Origin: Microcebus murinus
Lineage: Eukaryota > Chordata > Mammalia > Primates > Cheirogaleidae
Direction of reading: 5' to 3'
DNA length: 64,000 nt
Assembly: GCF_040939455.1 (NCBI RefSeq)
Contig: NC_134116.1
Coordinates: 74,231,900-74,295,899, forward strand
Below the pieces are notes generated by a model. It searched no databases. It was given only the letters and a program-made list of their open reading frames with translations, and was not told where the DNA came from. Position 1 is the first letter of the stretch. Every line of letters begins with the position of its first letter. The translations under genes and the position numbers were made by a program. This document shows, piece by piece, positions 1 to 10,884 of this stretch.

Positions 1-104
1 CGCTTGAGCCCAGGAATTTGAGGTTGCTGTGAGCTAGGCTGATGCCACGGCACTCACTGTAGCCTGGGCAACAAAGTGAGACTCTGTCTCAAAAAAAAAA
101 AAAA
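1..104 (+). mobile_element. Alu SINE, 3' part cut by the window edge
   Basis: This is the right-arm end of a lemur-type Alu, recognisable from GAGGTTGCTGTGAGCTAGG, the 'agcctgggcaacaaagtgag' motif and a 14-A tail. The body lies left of the window. The following DNA is L1 3' sequence, so this Alu probably sits inside that L1. Confidence 0.9.
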
Positions 105-711
105 GTGTGGTATGTGTATACTATGGAGTACTACTCAGCTATAAAAAGGACAAATTAATGCCTTTTGCAACAATTTGGATGGGACTGGAGACCATTATCC
201 TAAGTGAACTAAGTGAAATATCACAAGAATGGAAAAACAAACACCACATGTACATGCTATTAAACTAGAACTAACCTATGAGCACACATGTGCACAGAGG
301 AATGTAAATCATAGTGAAATCGGGCTGGGTGCGGTGGCTCACGCCTGTAATCCTAGCACTCTGGGAGGCCGAGGTGGGCGGATTGCTCAAGGCCAGGAGT
401 TCGAAACCAGCCTGAGCAAGAGCGAGACCCCATCTCTACCATAAATAGAAAGAAATCAATTGGTCAACTAACATATATATAGAAAAAATTAGCTGGGCAT
501 GGTGGCACATGCCTGTAGTCCCAGCTACTCAGGAGGCTGAGGCAGGAGGATTGCTTGAGCCCAGGAGTTTGAGGTTGCTGTGAGCTAGGCTAACGCCACA
601 GCACTCACTCTAGCCTGGATAACAAAGCGAGACTCTGTCTCAAAAAAAAAAAAAAAAAGTAGTGAAATCAAGGGGGGGGGGATGGGGAAGGAGAGGAGGG
701 GCAAAAACCCA
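105..711 (+). mobile_element. L1 LINE 3' end / 3'UTR, split by an Alu
   Basis: Bases 105-321 match the end of L1 ORF2 and the start of its 3'UTR, including 'tactatggagtactactcag' and 'gagaccattatcctaagtga'. After the Alu (322-659) the G-rich 3'UTR tract resumes at 670-705. The expected remaining 3'UTR and poly-A tail are absent: the match ends at about 711, where the inverted duplication arm begins. It is close to the primate L1 consensus and so relatively young. Confidence 0.8.
322..659 (+). mobile_element. Full-length lemur-type Alu with target-site duplication
   Basis: A complete dimeric Alu with a poly-A tail. It carries the extended linker (AGAAAGAAATCAATTGGTCA) between the monomers. 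It is flanked by a perfect 10-bp target-site duplication TAGTGAAATC (312-321 and 660-669) and interrupts the L1 3'UTR. Confidence 0.95.
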
Positions 712-1009
712 CCCAGCCCTCCTTTCCCTGAGCACCCACTGTCCCTTCAGGCCTTGACACTGGGAAAGGCTCTTCCTCAAAGGAGCTCCTCCCCAGCTTT
801 GGAAGCGGCTCTCAGAGGCTCTCCTTCTGTAGCTTTGCAGTATGGCCTCATTTTATTCCTTGAGTATGTCAAAATTTGGACATCGAGTACCTAAGATGTC
901 TCAGGGATGGGAGAGGAAAACAAAACCCCAGCCCTCCTTGGACTTATAATCTATTGAGGAAGACAGAAAATAAATAGTTAAACCAGTATACTCATCATGT
1001 AATGTCAGG
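712..1009 (+). repeat. Arm 1 of a ~298-bp inverted repeat
   Basis: This segment is the reverse complement of 1681-1977 at roughly 94% identity by eye. It covers a piece of L2 3' end plus adjacent non-L2 DNA. The left edge abuts truncated L1 sequence at 711/712. Because an L2 is far too old to show such identity between independent copies, the two arms must be a recent local duplication and not two insertions of one family. Confidence 0.9.
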
Positions 1010-1134
1010 TAGGTAGGCCAGGGGACAGGAGGGTGAGGATGAGAAAGAAACCTGGGGTGGGAAGTGTGGTTTAAGAGTGCAATATGGAAAAGAAAACAGT
1101 TATTTCAATAAATGGCTTCCTAAAATGTGACATG

Positions 1135-1270
1135 AGAAGCCTCAGATTGTATTAATGGAAGTATAATGTCCAGAATAAAGGAGGGGATGGTCTAATTCCG
1201 TGCAAGTTAGGCTTCACCTGGAATATCGGAGGCAATTCTGGGTTATTACATTTTACAGAGACTTTGAGCA
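1135..1270 (-). mobile_element. L3/CR1 LINE fragment
   Basis: The stretch around 'aggcttcacctggaatat', 'ggcaattctgggttattaca' and 'agagactttgagcagct' resembles the reverse-strand CR1/L3 pattern (a 'cacctggagtactgtgttcagttctgg' type motif). It is highly diverged and lies in the spacer of the inverted repeat. Confidence 0.4.
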
Positions 1271-1349
1271 GCTAAATATTAATATATAGAGAAGACAGCA
1301 ACTAAGATGGAAAAGGTGTTAAAATCATGCCACGCCCCTGCTCTCAAAG

Positions 1350-1795
1350 TGTGACCCTTGGCCTTCAAGGCCACATGGCTCCTGGCTACCTCTCAAACTT
1401 CACTTCCTACCTCTTTACCTTCATGGTCTCCACTGCACTGTATCCGTGCTGACTACTTGATATCCCGAGACATCAAGCGTTCATCATCGCAGGGCCTTTG
1501 CTGCAGTGGCCCTCAGATATTGACATGGCTCACCCCTCAGTTCAGGGGATTTGTCCCAAAGTCAGGTCTTTGTCCAAATGTCACCTCCTGAATAGGACCT
1601 CCCTTACTTCCCAGCCTAAAAGCAGCACTCTCATTTCCCAATCTCTTCACCCTGCTTTTCCTTCAATGTATTTATCACTACCTGACATTGCATGATAAAC
1701 GTACTATTTTAACTATTTATTTTCTGTCTTCCTCAATAGATTATAAGTCCAAGGAGGGCTGGGGCTTTGTTTTCCTCTCCCATCCCTAAGACATC
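1350..1795 (+). mobile_element. L2 LINE 3' end
   Basis: Characteristic L2 3' sequence: 'agggcctttgctgcagtggc', 'caaatgtcacctcctgaata', 'tatttatcactacctgacat' and 'tagattataagtccaaggag'. Its last ~110 bases lie in arm 2 of the inverted repeat, which makes arm 2 the likely original and arm 1 the derived copy. Confidence 0.75.
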
Positions 1796-1977
1796 TTAGG
1801 TACTGGATGAGCAAATTTTGACAGACTCAAGGAATAAAATGAGGCCATACTGCAAAGCTGCAGAAGGAGAGCCTCTGAGGGCCACTTCCAAACCTGGGGA
1901 GGAGCTCCTTTGAGGAAGAGCCTTTCCCAGTGGCCAGGCCTGAAGGACAGTGGGTGCTCAGGGAAAGGAGGGCTGGG
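1681..1977 (-). repeat. Arm 2 of a ~298-bp inverted repeat
   Basis: Reverse complement of 712-1009, separated from it by a 671-bp spacer. Homology starts at CCTGACATT (1681) and stops sharply at 1977. This arm is continuous with upstream L2 sequence, supporting it as the template. Confidence 0.9.
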
Positions 1978-3591
1978 AATCTCAGGCTCTGCCAAAGAAA
2001 CATTTCTAAGAGTTGGAAAGGGAGGGGCACTTCCGGCATCCCTGCCACCAGTTGTGCTTCTTTAAATACAAGAAAACCACTTATTAGGGATATTGTTCAT
2101 AATTTGGATTAGATGATACCTAAGACTTTCTCCTAATGCAAGGTTTTATGAGATTGTCACAGATGAAGTCACCTCTTTCTTGTTAATATACACTTTTAAA
2201 ATTTGGTATGCTGAAGTAGTTTTTCTATGTGAATATAACTTCAATATTTTAAACATGATAATGGGATTCAGTTTATACTGAATGGCCATTTTCTGAAACC
2301 TGATTTGGACTGTGTGAGATTTAGAGGAGAAAGATTTTGGTTTCATGGGAAATGTCTGTCCTTCTCTGAGGGGAACCTAAGGATGATCAGGATGTACCTA
2401 ATTTTTCTTATTTACATACCCAATGTTCTTACCACCCTAGTAAATAACCGTAACTGTTGCTTTCTGGGTATCTTTCTAGATAAGACATAGCATCTGTCCC
2501 AAGGAGAATGGGACACTCAATAGCTAGGAAAGGAGTTGAATTATTCCATTGTAAGTTAGTACTAGGGCACTTTAGGTAGTCAGAAATGACCCTGCTATGG
2601 ACAGACAGACAAAAGAGTAAACAAGACTCCGGTATGCTTTTCAACAAAGTAAGTTTTCTTTTTTGAAAATAGCACAAAATGTTTAGCATTAACACAGAAC
2701 TTGGAGGAAACTGAACACAGAGGTCTGTATTTTCATAAAGCAAAACAAACAAACAAAACAACATAACAGTGCTTGTAGAGGACTCTGTGTTTTCCACTTA
2801 GGGGAAAAGGGACAAAATAACAGTGTGGAAGGACTCCAGGAAGCTTCCAGCTCATATCTCCAGCTCTGACTCCCTCCCACAGCCCTCAAGCAGGCCGAGA
2901 GCTGCAACATGGCCTGAAAGCGAGTCATGGGAATTTGTGACTATTTCTCTGGCTATGTGAAGAGATTTCTGCTGCCTAAAAACCCTGGAGGTTAGAACCA
3001 CATTGTCTAGTGTTCCATTAAGTTAGTAAGTGAGAAAAGAAGGTCCTTTTCAGAGTTCTGAATTTTAAAAACTTATTTCAAAAAACAAGCAAAAAAGCCC
3101 AGACATAATTCCAGCACATTAAAAACAACAGAACCCAGCAACAACGATGCACAACTGATCTACATAATAGTAGACACAGGGATAGCAGCCATATTCTTCA
3201 GCTCAGGTTCATGAGAAGGGAAGGAAAATATGTGAATGTTTGATACTAATTCCTAGTAACTTCCCAGGAAATGAATTTGTAGGGGAATAGGATGAGTGAA
3301 GGGAGAGCAGATCTAAGATCAGGAATTAGGGGGCCTCTATTACTTTGTCCCAGGATAGGGACGTTCTTCCCCAGGCACCAGCACCAGGTGGTGGCTTTCC
3401 TATGTGATTCTGCATCATTTGGGTTAGGCTTTTGGGTTGTCCCCAGGGCCTGTGTCCTGGTTCTTCTTGTGCCCTACAATCAGTGGGATCAAGACATCTA
3501 ACTGACCAGGCTCCAGCCCATTTAATTGCTCATTTCCATGTTTATCAGTTTTACTGTCCCTGCTGAGCTGCAAACTCCTTAAGGACAGAAA
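1978..3591. other. Unassigned, apparently single-copy DNA
   Basis: No recognisable exon, RNA gene or repeat family. Open frames here are short (at most ~120 codons) and have no recognisable protein content. The last ~40 bases ('ctgcaaactccttaaggaca') look like an L2 tail into which the next Alu inserted. Confidence 0.5.
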
Positions 3592-3876
3592 CTGGCTCTG
3601 AGCCTCAAGCCTATAATCCCAGCACTTTGGGAGGTGGAGGCGGGAGGATAGCATGAGGCCAGCAGTTCAAGACCAGAAGGGGCAATATATCAAGACCCCT
3701 GTCTCTACAAAAAAATAAGAAAAACTAGCCAGGAATAGTGGGGTGCCCATATAATCCCATGTACTTGGGAAGCTGAGGCAGGAGGATTGCTTGAGCTCAG
3801 GAGTTTGAGGTTGCAGTGAGCTATGACATTGCACTGTAGCTCACTCCATAGAATGAAACCCTGTCTCAGAAAAAAG
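3592..3876 (+). mobile_element. Old AluJ-like SINE
   Basis: Dimeric Alu with many substitutions and no lemur linker insertion. The A-rich end runs into a G10 tract (3876-3886). It is an older insertion than the lemur-type copies. Confidence 0.85.
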
Positions 3877-4094
3877 GGGGGGGGGGAGTAAAGTAAATAA
3901 ATAAAACAAAAAACAAATGAAGAGAAAAGGTCCAGAAATGCAAACCTGCATCAACCCTCTAACCAGAGACAAAGAGTGCATGCTTGATATGACAGCAGAG
4001 ATTTTCTGTTCCACAGCGTCTTAGATTTTTGAGTTTTAGGCACCAGAGTCATCTTGCTGCCTGGTAACTCATTCCTTTGGTGGTCTGCGTAGCC

Positions 4095-4190
4095 AAGGCA
4101 GAGTCTGAGTTCTTGCTCACTACTGAATCTCCCCTATAGTGTCTGATATTAATAGATGATCAATAAACATTTGTTAAATAAAAGAATAAA
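4095..4190 (+). mobile_element. L2 LINE 3' terminus
   Basis: The motif 'gatcaataaacatttgttaa' followed by A-rich repeats is the canonical L2 end. It may be the continuation of the L2 interrupted by the Alu at 3592. Confidence 0.55.
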
Positions 4191-4509
4191 AAAGACTGCC
4201 ACTGGCCTGACTTCTGCCTAGCAGGCTGCTGTCATTACCCAATACATGGGCCTCTTTCAAAACAGGACATGTTAGGAAACCGAATTTCCCTAAGGGGAAA
4301 AAATGGTAGGGCGGCAGCCCCTTTTTCCTACTGCGTTTTGGAGAGGTGATAAGGAGAAAGACGGGAAAGGGGAGAAAATTTCCCAGGGTCATGCCTGTTG
4401 GTGTTGTTTTGTTTTTTGTTTTTTTTTTTTAATTTTTTATACTGAGCACATTTCAAGTGCTTGCCAGTTGATCTTGGGTTGACAGGGGATCTGGCACTTC
4501 TAGCCATAA
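4191..4509. other. Unassigned DNA upstream of the CpG island
   Basis: No gene is visible. The stretch holds a T-rich run at about 4408-4438 and is otherwise unremarkable. It would be the upstream flank if the CpG island is a plus-strand promoter. Confidence 0.4.
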
Positions 4510-4990
4510 AGCCTCAGAAACATGAGCCGGCAGGTTTGGAGGCCGGGGAGGCACTTCCTCCCCCACGGGGCGAGGTGGCTCCTCTCCGCGGCCTGCGGGG
4601 CGCGCAGCCACCGGTTTCAAAGGTGAGGACCGGCGGCCCGGCGGCGGGCAGGGGCGGCCCCGCTCCCGGCTCCCGGCTCCCCGCCGCCCCTCCCGGTTCC
4701 CGCCCCCTCCTCCTCGCGCCTCCATTTGGTGAACTCACAATAGGTCCCGAAGCCAGGAAAGAGACACCTGCCGGTGGCACGCGGCAGTGCGGGTCGCAGA
4801 CGGCCCCCAACGCGCAGGCCAGGCCGACAACACCCCCAACCCCGGAGGCCCGGGCGGAGGGGCCGCGCCTGGCGCGCACGTGCTTCTCCTTTGCAAGCAG
4901 TGCTCGATTCAATTCCCAAGGACACAGCGCGATCTCGTCCTTGGACGTTCTCCCAAAGATCTTACAGCAGACACAGGTTCACGTATAGGG
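4510..4990. promoter_or_regulatory. Orphan CpG island, candidate promoter
   Basis: I counted about 23 CG dinucleotides in 4564-4722 alone, against near-total CpG depletion in the surrounding non-Alu DNA. GC boxes are visible: GGGGCGG at 4651 on the plus strand and GGGGGCGGG on the minus strand at 4699-4707. An E-box CACGTG lies at 4878-4883 next to an NRF1-like GCGCAC. No TATA box is obvious. A good splice-donor match, CAAAG|GTGAGG, falls at 4622/4623 on the plus strand and would suit a short first exon. Overlapping open frames on both strands (175 and 132 codons) look like composition effects and match no family I know. In mammals such islands usually mark a start site, so a non-coding RNA or the first exon of a gene lying outside the window is plausible. 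Direction is undetermined. Confidence 0.65.
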
Positions 4991-5708
4991 GAGCCCGAAT
5001 GTCCCCCCAGCCTGGCCCCCCACACTTAGTGTCCCCAGAGCTTCTGGGCCAGGAGAACACGTGAGCGGTCCTCTGCAGTCAGAGAGCACAGCTTCATTAG
5101 ATTTCTTTTAAGTTCCCTTAGGCTGGCGGGACTGTTCTCTGGCGGACATTCGCCCATGTCCGCCTCAGACAGAGCCCGTGTACTAGTGCTGTGCCTGTGT
5201 GTGCGCGTGTGCGTGGATGCCAGGGTGTGTGGACGTCTAACACACCAACTGCAGCAGTTGCTCACGAAGAAAGAAGCAAGCAAAATGCTGTGAGAATGCA
5301 ATAAGGACAACCTACTATGCCAGACCACGGGAGCCCAGTTTAGTTGGAGAGGCAGGATCAAGCTCGCAGTTACAATCACCGGCTTTCACTGCCTCTGAGT
5401 GCTCGAAAAGCAAGCTCTGTGAAGGGTGGAGAAGCGAGAAGTCTTCTCGGAGCTGCCGGTCTGGAGCTAGTCCCTTCAGAGCTGGGTCACCTGGGTGGAG
5501 AGGCAAGTTGGAATGAAAGGAGTGGCTCAGGTCACTGAGGAAGTACGTGTAGTGAGAGAGGACCACACTGGAATAGAGGACCAAGAGTCCAAAAACATAC
5601 AGGAGAGCTGGTCAGGGAGGAAGAAAGAAAACCCGGACAGTGTGGAGTCGTGGAGGCACAGAGGAGAGGGGTTCCAGAAGGGACCAGTTCATGGGAGCTG
5701 GCCTTGGG
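4991..5708. other. Unassigned DNA downstream of the CpG island
   Basis: A short GT-rich tract lies at about 5196-5230. I see no repeat family or coding exon. The stretch is moderately GC-rich close to the island. Confidence 0.4.
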
Positions 5709-5860
5709 CAGTGTTTTCCAAACCATGAGAGGCTGTGAACCAATATGGTTGTGAAAACCAGCATTTAAAAGAATAATAGAAAATGTCAGAGTGTATCTCA
5801 CATAGTAAAGATACGTTTCCTGAAATTTCTGTTTAAGATACATATTTTGAGGGGCACACC
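5709..5860 (+). mobile_element. hAT-type DNA transposon fragment
   Basis: It begins CAGTGTTTTCCAAACC, a typical hAT-Charlie terminus, followed by 'aaaatgtcagagtgtatctc' and 'acatagtaaagata', which match a non-autonomous hAT family I cannot name safely. The right terminus is missing, so it is truncated. Confidence 0.6.
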
Positions 5861-5874
5861 ATCACCTCTATGCC

Positions 5875-6303
5875 ATTCTTGATGAGAAATGTATAACCTC
5901 AGTCCAATAATGAAAGAACATCATAGAAGCCAAGGACACTTGACAAAACAGCTGATCAATGCTCTTCAAAAGTGTCAGCATCATGAAAGTCCAGGAGAGA
6001 CTGAGGAGGAACAGCCACAGACTTGGGGAAACTAAGGGGACAGGACAACTAAAAGCAATGTAGGATGCTGAATAAGACCCTGGCACTGAAAAGGAACATC
6101 AGTGGAAAACTGGTGTCTTTAGTTTGGTTGATAGTATCAAACCAATGTTGATTTCCTAGTACCGACAATTGTACCGTGGTTCCGTAAGATGTTAACGGTA
6201 GGGGAAGCTGGATGAGGGATATATGGAAGTTCCTTGTACTATTTGCAACTTTTCTGCAAATCTGAAATTAGTTCAAAATAAAAAGTTAAGAAAATTTTAA
6301 AAA
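5875..6303 (+). mobile_element. L1ME-type LINE 3'UTR
   Basis: Old L1 3'UTR in sense orientation, shown by 'tgatgagaaatgtataacct', 'ttgtaccgtggttccgtaag', 'tgtactatttgcaacttttc' and an A-rich end at ~6303. The next Alu follows immediately, inserted in its tail. Confidence 0.7.
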
Positions 6304-6606
6304 TGGGGTGGTTGCAGGTTGGCTCACACCTGTAATCCTAGCACTCTCGGAGGCCAAGGCAGAAGGATCACTAGAGGACAGGAGTTTGAGACTAGCCTGA
6401 GTAAAAGTAAAACCTTGTCTCTACAAAAAATAGAAAAATTAGCCAGGCATGATGGTGCATGCCTGTCGTCCCAGCTACTCGGGAGACTGAAGCTAGAGGA
6501 TCACTTGAGCCCAGGAGTTTGAGGTTGCTGTGAGCTATAATGAGGGCACTGCACTCTAACCAGGGCAACAGAGTGAGACTCTGTTTCAAATAATAATAAA
6601 TTAATG
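6304..6606 (+). mobile_element. Alu SINE (older type)
   Basis: Dimeric Alu without the lemur linker insertion. It ends in an AAT-rich tail ('caaataataataaattaatg'). Confidence 0.88.
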
Positions 6607-7290
6607 AAAAATGTATTTTTGTATGTGTGAAAGGTAGGGGGTTCGTGATGTGAAATATGTTTCTTACGGGGGCTGTGGTGGAAAACGATCTCAAGCCACC
6701 TGCCTCCATGTGAAGGGTGTCTGGAGGCACCTGCCTTGGCCAGGCCATGAGGGGAGATCCCAGAGCTGAGGGTCTCAGAAGGTTTGTGGGTGTAATGGGG
6801 GACAGTGAGAAGCTGCCAGGGACAGGTTGTGATCAGAGCCGATGGTAGCTGGAGTTATCAAGTGCCTCCAGGAGTTTCTAGGCCTTCTTTCTGCTGTTTG
6901 ACAGAGGCTGTGGATTCTAGAAGGGAGAGCGTCTCTGACCCCAGGAAGTCTGAGAGGTAGGCTCAGGGGCTGTTGAAGCTGTCACAGCGCTGCTGCTGTT
7001 ATAACAGAAAACAGCCACTTTGGGGGAAGTTATATGCCAGGAACAGATCCTTTTGGGGGAAGGTAGTGTTTAATAGTCTAGCCTTGTGTTATTTCTTTGA
7101 TTTTTTTTTTTTTTTTTGGAGTGGGGTGCTGATTTCAGCCCTAAATCCTAGTTTCTCTGAAACCTCAAGGGTGCAGGCAGATGAGTGTTCCTCTTCCACC
7201 AGGAAGCTTTCAAGCAACCAGGAGGAATAAAAGGTTTCACGACGCAGCTGCTTCTAACATCTGTATCCCTGCAAACATGTGGCGTTAGAG
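6607..7290. other. Unassigned DNA
   Basis: No exon or repeat family is visible. A T17 run lies at about 7101-7117. The 85-codon open frame across it is built on that T run and is not credible. Confidence 0.4.
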
Positions 7291-7529
7291 CAGTAGTTCT
7301 CAGTGGGGGTGGTTTTGCCCCCCAGGAGATATTCGGCAATGTCAGGACACAGTTTCAGTCGTCACACTGGGAGGGAGTATATGTGCACGTGGGTTCCTGG
7401 CACCCAGTGGGTGGAGGCCGGGGATGCTGCTAAACGTCCTACACTGCACCAGACGGGCAGCCCCTCCACCACCACGGCAGAGAATTATCCAGCCCGAAAT
7501 GTCAACAGTGCTGAGGTTGAGAAACCCTG
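7291..7529 (+). mobile_element. MER20 (hAT-Charlie) element
   Basis: Full-length copy. It runs from CAGTAGTTCTCAGTGGGGGTG through 'tgctgctaaacgtcctacac' to GAGAAACCCTG. Flanking 8-mers CGTTAGAG (7283-7290) and AGTTAGAG (7530-7537) agree at 7 of 8 positions and are a plausible target duplication. MER20 copies are known to act as enhancers in some eutherian tissues; nothing here proves that for this copy. Confidence 0.85.
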
Positions 7530-7537
7530 AGTTAGAG

Positions 7538-9075
7538 GAGATGAAAATCCAAGGTCTGTTTATGGTCCAGAAAGTTGCCTGGGTGCTTTTCACAAAAGAA
7601 AGGGTATTAAACTTCATTTCTTGGCTTGATTTCAAGTGGATAATTATAGCCTGCCTACCTAAAATTTACACTTTAATTTTCCGTGGGTATCTTTCTTCTG
7701 TTCCTGCTTAAACAAGCTGAGTGTGGCTGTGTTCTTGACAACAGGGCGATATTCGATGGCCGAGCCGGTCACAGGTCAGCAGAGGGTGAAACAATTGGTC
7801 TGCCAAGTCATTTGAAACCTTCCGGGGCTAAAAAGCACTAAAACAAGAAACCCGGGACGTTACCATCATTATTAATTATTAGTAATATTACAGCACTTAT
7901 TCAGCCACTCTCAGGATTCCCATGGGATTCCCACTAGCACTAAGGTCAAAATCAGATTCCTGACCTTCAGTCTAACCAGACACCGCCTGGAATTAATATG
8001 TTAGCTGTTAGAAGCAGGGAGCTCTCATGCTGCATGTCCCTGCTGCTCTGGTGTTCGGGAGAGGCTTTGCACTGGCAAAGCCGAGCTTCAAAGTAAATCT
8101 TCAATCTTCTATTTGTACTCGCTGTTCCCATATATAGAACAGAACGGCATATACTTGTCTGTTGCTTCAAGGCAAGAGCCTTGAAGGTATTAAATAGAGT
8201 CTTACTTTAAGCAAACAACAGAGCACAGAAAAAGTTAAGGACAAGACTCTCTCTCTCCCTTCCCTTACATTTTAAAGATTGTAATACTTTAAAGTTGCAG
8301 AATTTAACAATGGAAGCCAAGCTGCAAACTCTTCAACAAACTGGATGGTTATCATTTCAAAAGCCACATGGATCAGTTGTAAAACTTGATTTGGCCTTTT
8401 TTTTTTTTTAAACAGCATTTAAGTGTTAAACAAGCCTGGACAGCCACAGACAGGTAACAGGTAAAAAATAAGCAGGCTTAAAAAAAAGGTTTTTTTTGGT
8501 TTGTTTGTTCATTTTCCCTAGGATTTTTTTCTTCAGAAAGATAGCATCAATTTCATCATTAGTAAGTAACCTGGAGTTTTGGCAAAGTGTGATGTTTGGA
8601 ATTTTGAATGGTGATATCTGTTGTTTCTTTGCTTGACACATCTTTATTTAAATAGGTTTAACATGGAGGTTTCTCTGCCCGACAGAATTTCTCTGCTTGT
8701 TTCTCTGCTTGACGTATCTTTACTTAAATAGGTTTAAAATCTCCTGGCATGATTCTTCCTTTAAAGAAATCCTTATAATTTGCCTGTGCTAAAACATGGA
8801 AATGCTATTTAAAAATAATAATAATTTCACAGTACAAGTGCTACCTTTCATACATAGACAAGATACCACTGACTTTAGTTTGATTTTTTTACGAGCTGAC
8901 TCATTCACACCCTCTCACCTGGGCCCTTGAAAACAAGCCTTTCAAAGGTGTTAGCTGAGGTGAGGGGCAGAAATTTTAGCCAAGGGGCAGAGTCTGTCTT
9001 TGCAAAGGAAATTGGTGTGTTCTAGACAGAGCCGGAAACCTGGGTTCCCACTAGGAATAATGACAACAATATTAA
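7538..9075. other. Unassigned, apparently single-copy DNA
   Basis: No gene or known repeat family is visible. AT-rich patches lie near 7865-7895 and 8805-8830. It contains the small direct duplication listed separately. Confidence 0.45.
8624..8736. repeat. Short direct duplication (two ~37-bp copies)
   Basis: TTTCTTTGCTTGACACATCT-type sequence at 8624-8660 recurs at 8699-8736, starting 75 bp later, with a few substitutions. Both copies end in TTAAATAGGTTTA. It is a local tandem-type duplication. Confidence 0.7.
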
Positions 9076-9270
9076 GAGTTAATATTTATTGGCTATTTAG
9101 TATGTGCCAGTCTGAGTCCCAAGTGTTCTGTGGAGTGACTCATTTCAGCCTTACTGAAGGTAAGTGCTACTTGTTCCTCTGTTTTACTGCTAAGGAAACC
9201 AAGGCTGCAAAAGGTCGGGTATTTTATTTAACTAAGGTGGAGGAGCAGAAAAGACCGCTGGACTCTGACG
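9076..9270 (-). mobile_element. MIR SINE
   Basis: Reverse-orientation MIR core: 'taatatttattggctattta', 'tatgtgccag' and 'ctaaggaaaccaaggctgca'. Confidence 0.7.
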
Positions 9271-9926
9271 CAAGCCGTCTGTCCCTAGAGCTCCTGCTCC
9301 TGACCTTTCCCCAACAAACATGAGATCTAAAAAAAATTAAGCATATTAGCATGTGATAATTTATATGAATAGTTTTGTTTTTTAAATGTTTCAAGCTATT
9401 TTCACATTCGTTACCTCTTGAGCTCATGTTGGTAACAAAAATCCTGGAATGTGTCTTTTCATAACAATTAGATTTGGAAATGGCTAGACACAAGCATAGG
9501 AGAACTCTTTTCCAACCCGACGTGAACAGAAGCCCTATTTGAGTAAATTTGGTGCCCCAGGAGATCCACTTCAGTTTATTTTCCTTCTCCCCAAGAAAAA
9601 TTTAGGTGGTGGGGTGTTTTAGGTTTTCTTTCAGTACCGCTTTTCTTTTTCTACACTTTTCCTGAACATGATGCAATTGATACTCTTTTGAAGTTTAATT
9701 ATATCCCCAGCGTTGCATTGCATGAGGCCTTTTAACTCATGGCTGTGTTTTTGCAAGCTAAGTGCATGGCAGTAACAGCATGTTTATCTTGGAGTTGAGA
9801 GTTGAGAAGTGAGTTCCCCCCTTGCGCTAGAACAGAGATACATCACTTACTTATCTGGGATTCCAATCTCAGGTACATAAGGGAGCCAACAGTAAGTGTT
9901 AAGAGTAAAGGGGAGTGAGAAGTCAT
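9271..9926. other. Unassigned DNA
   Basis: No repeat or exon is recognised. The stretch is AT-rich near 9325-9400. Confidence 0.4.
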
Positions 9927-10245
9927 TTATTTACTTATTTGTTTATTTACGTATTTATTTAGAGACAGGATCTTGATCTGTTGCCCAGGCTGGAGTGCAG
10001 CGGCATGATCATAGCTCACTGCAGCCTCGAACTCCTGCTGGGCTCAAGATATCCTCCTGCCTCTCAGCTTTCCCAGTAGCTGGGCCTACACGCATATACC
10101 ACACCATGCCCAGCTAATTTTTCCTCTTTTTGTAGAGACAGGGTCTCCCTATGTTGCCCAGGCTGGTCTTGAACTCCTGGCCTCAAGCAATCCTCTTGCC
10201 TTGGCCTCCCAGAGTGCTGGGATTACAGGCATGAGCCACCGCCAA
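9927..10245 (-). mobile_element. Alu SINE (older type)
   Basis: Dimeric Alu in reverse orientation with a degenerate (TTTA)n tail at its left. The 5' end reads 'gcatgagccaccgcc'. No lemur linker insertion is seen. Confidence 0.88.
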
Positions 10246-10884
10246 TTTTCCATTCATTTAGATGAAAGCTGATGAGGTAAAGTGCAACCATCTATCATTT
10301 CTAGGGGGTTTTAGTACTAATATATTCCCCCCACTGCCTCCCTACTCACTATACCCAACGTAGGTAAAGGGATGAGAATCGTTGGCAAACTGACTTTCAG
10401 CAATGTCTATTTAGGCTTAAATGTGGCCTTTCTGCATCAAGTTGAAAAGGGAACAAGTTGCTAATGCGTGGACAATTCTGTGCCTAGGAGTCACGGGGCA
10501 ACTTGTTGGCATGGCCTGGGAGGCCCTTTGCAATCAGTCCCCAGCCCTTCTTTCTCGCCCTAGCACCTGTGGCCCGCCACCCTGCATGTGTCCCAGCAGG
10601 CCTGTGCCGTTTTACTCCATCCCAGGCACAGCCACATTATGGCATCCCCAGGGCTGGTTTCCCACTTCCTCTAGGCTGCAGCTGTGAGATCGAGTGGCTC
10701 TGGGATGGGGGATGTGGTCCCCGCATGATGGACTTATGCAGCCTGAACCCTCAAGAAACAGAGGCAATTCAATGTGGTCGTTTAAGGTAGGAGACAGTGC
10801 ATGTTGCTTCACACCTCCAAACCTTTCATCCACTCCGACCCCTGGTCCTGGGATGCCGTCTTTCATTTCATCTCCCGAAATATA
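10246..10884. other. Unassigned DNA
   Basis: No gene or repeat is recognised. Short C-rich open frames (88-95 codons) on both strands have no recognisable content. Confidence 0.4.

Noticed and set aside
712..1977. Reading the inverted repeat as terminal repeats of a DNA transposon
   Set aside because: The arms contain L2 sequence, lack canonical transposon termini and flanking target duplications, and the spacer has no transposase or MITE features.
4461..4988. 175-codon plus-strand and 132-codon minus-strand frames in the CpG island
   Set aside because: GC-rich DNA has few stops. Both strands are open at once, and the proteins are Pro/Arg/Gly-rich with no recognisable domain, so they are not called as genes.
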